Shown one piece after another: positions 1 through 5,148 of a DNA stretch of 5,148 nt; positions within the stretch are counted from its first letter, which is position 1, and each line of letters starts with the position of its first letter. The stretch is from positions 1 through 5,148 of the forward strand of contig JAKAYZ010000240.1 in NCBI GenBank assembly GCA_021816165.1, written 5' to 3'. This DNA is from Planctomycetota bacterium (lineage in GTDB: Bacteria; Planctomycetota; Phycisphaerae; WQYP01). The notes below the pieces were generated by a model. That model saw only the letters and a program-made list of their open reading frames with translations. It did no database searches and was not told the DNA's origin. The position numbers and the translations under genes were made by a program.

Positions 1-1693
1 AGTTTTGCCCCCATCGATAAAACATCCGCATGTCGTGATGTCTGCCCATCAGCTCGGCCATGGCCCCCACGCACCAATAGTCGTAGGCCAAATCCAGCGT
101 GGCCGACACGGCCGACACCCGTGGGCCGGACGGCACATAACCCTTGCGACGAAAGATATCCTGATTGCGGCTGGTGAATAGACTGCCGACTAATGCGGTT
201 TCGCGCATGGCGGCATAGGCAGCTTGGGCATCAAAGCCGCGAAAACCACGCGTGTACGCGGCCAGTATCATGGCGGCGGAGTGAAAGCCGCCCATCGCCC
301 AAGTTTCATTGCCCCACAAGGGCCAGACAGGAAGTGCGTGGGCCTTAAGTTGCCTGTAATCCAGCAAAAGGGTATTGACCAGATCATTGATGCGGTGCGG
401 GGCCGCGAGCGTCAGCAGCGGAAATTCGCCACGAAAGATGTCCCAGATGGACATGGTGGTGTAATTGGTAAACCCGGGGGCGGGATGATTTTTATGGTCT
501 TCACCCCGGTAAGAGCCGTCAACATTGTTGAAGGTTGCCGGCGCAATCATGCAGTGGTAAAGCCCCGAGTAGAAACAGCGCGTCAGATTTGCGTCAATTA
601 ACTGCGCATCGATCCCGGAGAGTGCTTCGCCCCAACCGCTGCCGGCCGCCTGCACGACCCGGTCGAAATGCCAGTCCGGAAGCTCTCTGGCTGCGTTGAG
701 TTTGGCACCTTCAACACCCGTGCATGAAAGCCCAACTTTCACCAGGAGCGGTTTCTGACTCGGCGGTACATGGAATATAGCCTTTACATGTTGACCGGAA
801 TATTTATCCCCGATTTTTGCCTCGCTGAGATGGCCGTCCACTTGCACCGATACATGCTGGAGCGGCGTTGCAAATTCAATAACGAAATAAACCTGCTTTT
901 GGGCAGCCCATCCATGAGTAAAGCGATATCCGCTGATGCGCGTGGAACTTTCCACATTTAAGCCGGCGTGATATACCTTGCATCCCAGGCCATGTACCAA
1001 ATCAAGAATTACACCGTTGTCACGGCCCGCGTCTGCCGGGGGAAAATGGTAGCGGTGCATGCCGCAGCGTGTTGTAGCCGTCAATTCAGCCGTTACGCCG
1101 GTTGAAGCAAGCTTTACCTTATAATATCCCGCCTTGGCGATTTCGTCGGCGTGACTGAAGCGGCAACTGTAGCCGCTATCCTGCAGTCGCGATACCCAGC
1201 CGGAACCGGCTCCCAGTGCTGCGATCTGAGCCTGATGTTGACGGCCGGGAACACCTGCGTGCCAGCCCCAGTTGCGCCCCTCTACGAGCGGCATGAGCAG
1301 CACGTCGCCGAGATCAACAGCACCGGTACCGGAGAGATGAGTGTGAGAAAAGCCGACAATAGTATTATCAGAATAATGATATCCGGAACAATGATCCCAG
1401 CCATACAAGTCGTACCAATTATGCCATTTGGTTTCCGGTGGCCCGGCCGTATCGGGGCTTAACTGTACCAGCCCAAACGGAGCCGCCGCACCGGGGAAGG
1501 TATGTCCATGCCAACCGGTTCCGACCATGGGATTTACCATCGCTACAGGTTGCCATGGTTCAACGATGGCCGCGTTTTTGGGGTGGGACGCCCTCGCGAT
1601 TTCATCAGGTATCTGAATGGTTGCCGACGCCGCACAGGCAAAAGCCTGCAAAAACCGGCGACGATTGAATCTCATCTGCGGTTGCGTTTTCAT
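1..1693 (-). CDS. GH92 family alpha-mannosidase, Tat-exported, 3' end beyond window
   Basis: Exo-acting alpha-mannosidase of glycoside hydrolase family 92, a calcium-dependent inverting family that removes alpha-linked mannose from glycans. I translated 564 residues; the frame is open to base 1. GH92 signatures seen in order: VNPMVGTGWHGHTFPGAAAP (53-72), HCSGYHYSD (101-109), GFSHTHLSGTG (114-124), YSCRFSHADE (175-184), ELTATTRCGMHRY (203-215), VDGSYRG (391-397), SIWDIFR (415-421), GNET (461-464) and the SATLDLAYDYWC stretch (530-541). Family members are usually about 740-780 residues, so roughly 200 are missing; from memory these hold the catalytic acid and base motifs, so activity cannot be judged here. 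The N-terminus NRRRFLQAFACAASA (10-24) is a twin-arginine signal with a possible cleavage after ASA, so the enzyme probably acts in the periplasm or outside. The start at 1693 is chosen because GGAG lies 6 bases upstream; in-frame ATGs at 1705 and 1699 lack a well-placed ribosome binding site. Last gene of the visible cluster, 82 bases after the middle gene. The family call is firm; exact linkage specificity is not readable. Confidence 0.93.
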   Translation of the reverse strand, partial: MKTQPQMRFNRRRFLQAFACAASATIQIPDEIARASHPKNAAIVEPWQPVAMVNPMVGTGWHGHTFPGAAAPFGLVQLSPDTAGPPETKWHNWYDLYGWDHCSGYHYSDNTIVGFSHTHLSGTGAVDLGDVLLMPLVEGRNWGWHAGVPGRQHQAQIAALGAGSGWVSRLQDSGYSCRFSHADEIAKAGYYKVKLASTGVTAELTATTRCGMHRYHFPPADAGRDNGVILDLVHGLGCKVYHAGLNVESSTRISGYRFTHGWAAQKQVYFVIEFATPLQHVSVQVDGHLSEAKIGDKYSGQHVKAIFHVPPSQKPLLVKVGLSCTGVEGAKLNAARELPDWHFDRVVQAAGSGWGEALSGIDAQLIDANLTRCFYSGLYHCMIAPATFNNVDGSYRGEDHKNHPAPGFTNYTTMSIWDIFRGEFPLLTLAAPHRINDLVNTLLLDYRQLKAHALPVWPLWGNETWAMGGFHSAAMILAAYTRGFRGFDAQAAYAAMRETALVGSLFTSRNQDIFRRKGYVPSGPRVSAVSATLDLAYDYWCVGAMAELMGRHHDMRMFYRWGQN

Positions 1694-1699
1694 AAGCAT

Positions 1700-1703
1700 C
1701 TCC
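1700..1703 (-). promoter_or_regulatory. Ribosome binding site (GGAG) for the GH92 gene
   Basis: On the minus strand GGAG is followed by ATGCTT and then the ATG at 1693, a 6-base spacer. It decides between three in-frame ATGs (1705, 1699, 1693): the GGAG overlaps the first and directly abuts the second, so only the third is properly spaced. Confidence 0.6.
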
Positions 1704-1710
1704 ATGAAAG

Positions 1711-1808
1711 TTGCGGTCCGCACCGGGCGGCCACGTCGGCCTGGCTATTGGTGTGCGGCTCGCGGCTGATGCCAATCACGGTGTGCGGTTTGCCTGGCCG
1801 GACCGCAA
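1711..1808. repeat. 10-bp perfect inverted repeat spanning the middle-gene/GH92 junction
   Basis: The arms are 1711-1720 (TTGCGGTCCG) and 1799-1808 (CGGACCGCAA), separated by 78 bases. One arm is inside the last codons of the middle gene; the other ends 7 bases before the GH92 ribosome binding site. Between the arms lie a 6-bp pair (CCGCAC 1718-1723 with GTGCGG 1753-1758, partly overlapping the first arm), a GGCC/GGCC mini-stem and a direct repeat GGTGTGCGG (1750-1758 and 1780-1788). A folded intercistronic RNA element is possible. There is no T-run, so it is not an ordinary terminator. A 10-bp pair at this distance can occur by chance in 5 kb. Confidence 0.3.
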
Positions 1809-3383
1809 AACCTTCAGACGATCATCCGACAAATCCAGTCGATACATGAGCTGATTGTAGTCATAGCGCGGCGTAGGATGATCGTTACCGGAAAATGTCA
1901 CGCTGTAGGTGCCTTCAAAATACATTATTTTTCCATTATTTTGGTCAAAAAATGGGTGGTGCGCGGGGTTGTAGAGCGAATAGTGGGGATGCGTCGCCAC
2001 TTTGACGGCCTTCCCCCAGGGGCCTGTCGGTGTTTTTGCGACCGTGCACCATATCTCGCCAAGAAATGATACGCCCCCCGCCTGACAGCCTATCAGCACC
2101 CATTGGCGAAGATATTGGTTGTAACAGCATGATCCACCGGCGATTCGCACCGGGCTGTCTGTGGCCGCATCGACCACTTGAAGGCGGGCTTCATGCGGTT
2201 CAATGAGACCGAGTTTTATCAGTTCAGCTTCCTGATCCTGTGAAATGGGCGGCGTATGAGGACGCCACTTCCAGATAATTCTTCCGGCCGAGTCCCGATC
2301 CAGGTGGGTTTTGTCGCTGGCAAAATGCGTACCGGTTTTCAGGCAGGTGAACGCCTCATATGCCGCCGGGTCAGCGGCATCGTGCAGCCGTGCTTTTACC
2401 CGGACGGTGGGGAACGGCGAACTGAAGAGGCAGTAAGCCACCCCTCGATCTGCATAGAGTGCGGATTGTCCGTTGGGTGCGTTCCAATCAACTTCGCGTG
2501 GAAGGACGACATATTTTTCAAATATCCTCCGCTGATCATTCCAGACGGCAATGCCATGTTCAATTACTTCGCCGAGTCCGTGCCTACGGGAATAGTGGGC
2601 CATCATGCGCATCCGGCCGGCACCGTCGGGCAGTACGGTGAGGCCGCCAATCCATACCACTCCGCCATGCTCGTTCGGCAGCGGGCACATGGGGCGGCAG
2701 AATCCGTCGCTATTAACAAAATAATTCAGATTAATGCCGACTTGCGGATTTAATCCGCCCTTTCCCGGCAGGTCGGATACCGCACCGGACGTGCGGAAAT
2801 TCCCCAGTGGGTATGACACTCGCGCCGTGTCGCCCCAGAACCAATGTATCTTGCCTCGATAAATGACAGCCTGCACCGAATCCTGCCCCATGACATCGCC
2901 ATTAAGCAATGGCCGGACAATGGGGGCGGAATGCCCCAGCAGCACGCTTGCGTCGTATATACCCTCGCCGGTCACCCGGTATATTCGCTCCGCGATGTTG
3001 ACACGCTGCATGGTCACCTGCACGGCGGCACCGGGTTTTACATTGACGGCAAATCCGGCGTAGCCGAAGGAGTCCTTGGGGTGCTCATAGCCCGGAGAAG
3101 ACATATTAAAATATACTTTATGCCGCATGAGTCCCGGGTCGGTTACGGCCGCCCATCCTGCGCTGTCGGTGTAATAGCGCACATCATTGGTGGTGCGCAG
3201 CTCAACGAGAGGTATGCCGCGGCGCGTTTTTTCGTCAATGACGCGGATGCCAAAGGGCTTTGCGCCGGAAAGGTGCTGATATTCAAATGGAATAGCGTGG
3301 GAACGCCGGTGCTCCAGTAAGAGACCGCTGATACCTGCGGCGACTCCCTGCTTGATCAATTGCCTTCGGTCACCATGTGCCAT
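1776..3383 (-). CDS. Tat-exported protein of unknown function: regulatory-like beta-sandwich plus putative beta-propeller
   Basis: Complete gene, 535 residues, function not recognised. It starts with a twin-arginine signal: DRRQLIKQG (5-13), a hydrophobic run VAAGISGLLL (14-23) and a possible cleavage near SHA (28-30). Residues about 43-130 (GIRVIDEKTRRGIPLVELRT, then YYTDSAGWAAVTDPG) look like a carboxypeptidase-regulatory or transthyretin-like beta-sandwich. From about 135 to the end the pattern is of a beta-propeller: WFWGDT (181-186), GGLTVLPDG (246-254), HGIAVWND (276-283), GEIWCTVAKTPTGPWG (442-457), YNPAHHPFFD (471-480) and MYFEGTYSVTFSG (487-499). The GDT and 'YNPAHHP...YFEGTY' elements recall DUF4185 and GH43-like folds; D185, E443 and E490 are possible functional acids, but this is inference. 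Eight cysteines include a CC pair (419-420). The ATG at 3383 is preferred to the TTG at 3446 because GGAGAG lies 8 bases upstream and the Tat signal then sits at the N-terminus. It lies between two mannosidase genes, suggesting a role on the same glycan. Confidence 0.85.
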   Translation of the reverse strand: MAHGDRRQLIKQGVAAGISGLLLEHRRSHAIPFEYQHLSGAKPFGIRVIDEKTRRGIPLVELRTTNDVRYYTDSAGWAAVTDPGLMRHKVYFNMSSPGYEHPKDSFGYAGFAVNVKPGAAVQVTMQRVNIAERIYRVTGEGIYDASVLLGHSAPIVRPLLNGDVMGQDSVQAVIYRGKIHWFWGDTARVSYPLGNFRTSGAVSDLPGKGGLNPQVGINLNYFVNSDGFCRPMCPLPNEHGGVVWIGGLTVLPDGAGRMRMMAHYSRRHGLGEVIEHGIAVWNDQRRIFEKYVVLPREVDWNAPNGQSALYADRGVAYCLFSSPFPTVRVKARLHDAADPAAYEAFTCLKTGTHFASDKTHLDRDSAGRIIWKWRPHTPPISQDQEAELIKLGLIEPHEARLQVVDAATDSPVRIAGGSCCYNQYLRQWVLIGCQAGGVSFLGEIWCTVAKTPTGPWGKAVKVATHPHYSLYNPAHHPFFDQNNGKIMYFEGTYSVTFSGNDHPTPRYDYNQLMYRLDLSDDRLKVLRSGQANRTP

Positions 3384-3391
3384 GCTATATT

Positions 3392-3397
3392 CTCTCC
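3392..3397 (-). promoter_or_regulatory. Ribosome binding site (GGAGAG) for the middle gene
   Basis: GGAGAG on the minus strand stands 8 bases before the ATG at 3383. This supports that ATG over the longer TTG-start frame opening at 3446, which has no such site and would put 21 extra residues in front of the twin-arginine signal. Confidence 0.65.
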
Positions 3398-3442
3398 AGC
3401 CATGCCGCTTCCGCCTGAAGCCGATGCACGTCCGTGATCTGG

Positions 3443-3470
3443 ACAAAACCTGCGGATTTCAAGGTTTTGT
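3443..3470 (-). repeat. Inverted repeat / stem-loop just after the GH2 stop
   Basis: Perfect 9-bp arms 3443-3451 (ACAAAACCT on the plus strand) and 3462-3470 (AGGTTTTGT) enclose a 10-base loop. It begins 9 bases after the GH2 stop codon and directly follows a GGAGG (3472-3476). No T-tract follows the downstream arm in the direction of transcription and the stem is only moderately GC, so a classical intrinsic terminator is unlikely. It may be an attenuator-like RNA hairpin, an operator for a DNA-binding protein, or chance. The rest of the 96-base gap shows no clear promoter. Confidence 0.4.
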
Positions 3471-3479
3471 ACCTCCACT

Positions 3480-5148
3480 TCAGCCGCCGTGCTGTGACAT
3501 TAAATCATACACGCTGCGGAGTGTCAGTCGGTGCAGAAAATCCCGCAGACTCATGGCGCGATCGGGAGTGACGGTAATTCGGCGGGTGTGTGCCGGGTGA
3601 AGGTGAAAAAAGTTATCATCGTAGCGGGCATCAACCCCGGCAAGATTGAGCCACACCCACAATGCCGGGTGTTGGGCGCTGACATCCACGCTGAAAACAT
3701 CATGGGCAGTTTGGGAAACATGATACTGAAGTTGTGGATTCGGCAGGCCCAATGATTTAGGGGCGACGGCAAAATGGCAATTGGAAGAGAGCGTCTCATC
3801 ATCGGCTTGCATTTGCGTCCAGATAAGGACGGGGCCCGGATGCGCGGACACCTCGGCGCGCGGCAAATGGTGGATCATCTCACTGGTGTGCGGTGGCACA
3901 TCCACGGCCGCATGCCCCTGATGAAGCAACCGGCCCGAGGTGTCCGTCAACTGCCAGTGCACGTCGCCGCTTACCTTATCCATGCGGTCATTGGACAGCC
4001 AAATCGCTGCACCACCGGACGTGAGATTGGTTTCCGTGCTGACCAGGACGGGTGCGTAGAATCGCTTCGAAGCGAACATAATCGCCTTCCAGCGGTGATA
4101 CCAGTCGATCATTGACCAGGTGGGCCCGGGCCAACTGTCATTTAATTGCCAAATGAGGGTGCATGTGGTGCGGGGCATTTGCCTGCGCCAGTGTTCCACG
4201 CCCCAGCCCATCACATACGCCTGCGCAATTTGCGACAGCCACAGTGTGGAATCGAAATCTTTGGGCAGCGGCCCAAAATATTGCTCCACCTCATGGAGCA
4301 TATTCTGCATGCCAAATTTGCCGAAGGATCGCTCGTGGTACACCATTACCGGGCTGTAGATGTCTTTGCGGTCATCCGGGGCGGTGTAGGCATTAACCGT
4401 GGCGGGTTGCGGAAACGACTGCATGCCGAATTCGGTAATAAAGCCGTGCGCCTGACGAAAAGGCTTGGGCGGATCGATAACGTTCCACGGCCCCCAGTAG
4501 TGAAGATCAATCTTACTACCGGGGTCGCCGCTCCCCAATTCATAATTCGCGTCCGGCAGTTCTGCCTTCAGGATGCCACCAATGGTCTCTTTGAAGAGTT
4601 TATTAAAGCCGTGAAACCAGTAAATCTCATTGTTGCCGCTCCAGATAGCAATGCACGGGTGATGACGGTTGAGACGCACCTGTTCGCGTACCTCGTGGCG
4701 GACATTGTTGAGCCAATGGGGATCAAATACCGGATAGAAATGATTGGCAAATTTGAATTCAAAGAGCACCAGCAAGCCTGATTCGTCGCAGGCGTCAAAC
4801 TGCGATTGATCTTCATAAAATCCGCCGCCCCAGAATCGCAGCATGTTGAAGCCGCATTCGCGGGCATCACGTACGTAACGCCGGATAATGGCCGGCGTGA
4901 TACGTGTGGGGATATTGTCGGGCGGAATCCAGTCGGCACCCTTCGCAAATAAGGGAACGCCGTTTACCTCCAGGTGCTGTCCAAATTTTGCATCACCTTT
5001 CAGGTAGCGGACGGTCCGAAGCCCGATTCGCCGCTGCGACCGGTCAATGGCCGGTTGGCCGCCGCGCCGGATTTCCACCTCAACTGTGTAGAGATTTTGC
5101 GGCCCCATGCCATTGGGCCACCACAATTGCGGCTGTGAAATCTGAAAG
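3480..5148 (-). CDS. GH2 beta-mannosidase, 5' end beyond window
   Basis: Retaining exo-beta-mannosidase of glycoside hydrolase family 2, releasing mannose from non-reducing ends of beta-linked mannosides. The visible 555 residues start inside the family motif PQLWWPNGMGPQNLYTV, so the frame continues past 5148. Full-length relatives are about 820-900 residues, so the N-terminal sugar-binding-like domain and any signal peptide are missing. Next come the rest of an Ig-like domain, then the TIM barrel: EVNGVPLFAKGADWIPPD, NMLRFWGGGFYE, and HHPCIAIWSGNNE with the general acid/base Glu at codon 4626-4628. GFITEFGMQSFP holds the nucleophile Glu at 4431-4433, and EHWRRQMPRT...WQLNDSWPGPTWS closes the barrel. 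The last ~190 residues are C-terminal Ig-like domains typical of mannosidases. Both catalytic residues are present, so it is probably active. The usual WQDFMFAC stretch is replaced by LFEFKFANHFYP (4731-4766). First of three co-directional genes. The possible start at 5126 is an internal TTG leucine codon. Localisation is unknown. Confidence 0.95.
   Translation of the reverse strand, partial: FQISQPQLWWPNGMGPQNLYTVEVEIRRGGQPAIDRSQRRIGLRTVRYLKGDAKFGQHLEVNGVPLFAKGADWIPPDNIPTRITPAIIRRYVRDARECGFNMLRFWGGGFYEDQSQFDACDESGLLVLFEFKFANHFYPVFDPHWLNNVRHEVREQVRLNRHHPCIAIWSGNNEIYWFHGFNKLFKETIGGILKAELPDANYELGSGDPGSKIDLHYWGPWNVIDPPKPFRQAHGFITEFGMQSFPQPATVNAYTAPDDRKDIYSPVMVYHERSFGKFGMQNMLHEVEQYFGPLPKDFDSTLWLSQIAQAYVMGWGVEHWRRQMPRTTCTLIWQLNDSWPGPTWSMIDWYHRWKAIMFASKRFYAPVLVSTETNLTSGGAAIWLSNDRMDKVSGDVHWQLTDTSGRLLHQGHAAVDVPPHTSEMIHHLPRAEVSAHPGPVLIWTQMQADDETLSSNCHFAVAPKSLGLPNPQLQYHVSQTAHDVFSVDVSAQHPALWVWLNLAGVDARYDDNFFHLHPAHTRRITVTPDRAMSLRDFLHRLTLRSVYDLMSQHGG

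Noticed and set aside
3384..3446. A 21-residue N-terminal extension of the middle protein from a TTG at 3446
   Set aside because: The TTG has no ribosome binding site, the extension would push the twin-arginine signal inside the protein, and the ATG at 3383 has GGAGAG at proper spacing.
3429..3462. A promoter in the gap before the middle gene, with TTGAAA (3462-3457) as -35
   Set aside because: About 17 bases downstream there is no sequence resembling a -10 box, so the match is not supported.
3443..3470. Intrinsic terminator after the beta-mannosidase gene
   Set aside because: The stem-loop lacks a following T-tract on the transcribed strand, and the next co-directional gene begins 60 bases on.
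4146..4781. A 211-residue plus-strand ORF and other long plus-strand ORFs (224-601, 1502-1849, 2256-2753, 2844-3320, 3774-4115)
   Set aside because: They lie opposite strongly supported genes, show no recognisable domains, and read as antisense shadows of GC-biased codons.
5124..5126. A start codon for the beta-mannosidase at 5126
   Set aside because: It is a TTG coding leucine within the conserved PQLWWPNG motif, and the frame stays open to the window edge, so the gene begins outside.
1..5148. Mobile elements, CRISPR repeats, tRNA or riboswitches
   Set aside because: Nearly the whole window is occupied by three coding frames; no terminal repeats, spaced direct repeats or tRNA-like sequence were seen.

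Overview
The window carries three genes, all on the minus strand and read in the order high to low coordinate. They are the 3' two-thirds of a GH2 beta-mannosidase gene (3480-5148, cut by the right edge), a complete gene for an exported protein of unknown function (1776-3383), and the 5' three-quarters of a GH92 alpha-mannosidase gene (1-1693, cut by the left edge). The gaps are 96 and 82 bases. I see no convincing promoter or intrinsic terminator in either gap, so a single transcript is likely. There are no tRNA or rRNA genes, CRISPR arrays or mobile elements.

The two recognised enzymes point to breakdown of a mannose-containing glycan. GH92 enzymes are calcium-dependent exo-alpha-mannosidases that trim alpha-linked mannose. 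GH2 beta-mannosidases remove beta-linked mannose, for example the core Man-beta-1,4-GlcNAc of N-glycans or the ends of beta-mannans. The middle protein has a twin-arginine signal, a small beta-sandwich domain resembling the carboxypeptidase regulatory domain, and a C-terminal part that looks like a beta-propeller of the glycoside-hydrolase or DUF4185 type. It is the part of the window with no assigned job and the best candidate for something new: a further enzyme or a glycan-binding protein acting on the same substrate.

The organism is a bacterium of moderately high GC. Two successive catabolic proteins with twin-arginine signals and wide spacing inside a co-directional gene cluster suggest Planctomycetota or a related group (Verrucomicrobiota or Acidobacteriota are alternatives). 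This is inference from style and from the resemblance of the middle protein to planctomycete hypothetical proteins as I remember them, not a measured placement.

The non-coding parts are short. The gap before the middle gene holds a strong GGAGG, a 9-bp inverted repeat and a possible 25-codon TTG-start leader ORF that ends one base before the next ATG. The gap before the GH92 gene holds one arm of a 10-bp inverted repeat whose other arm is in the end of the middle gene.
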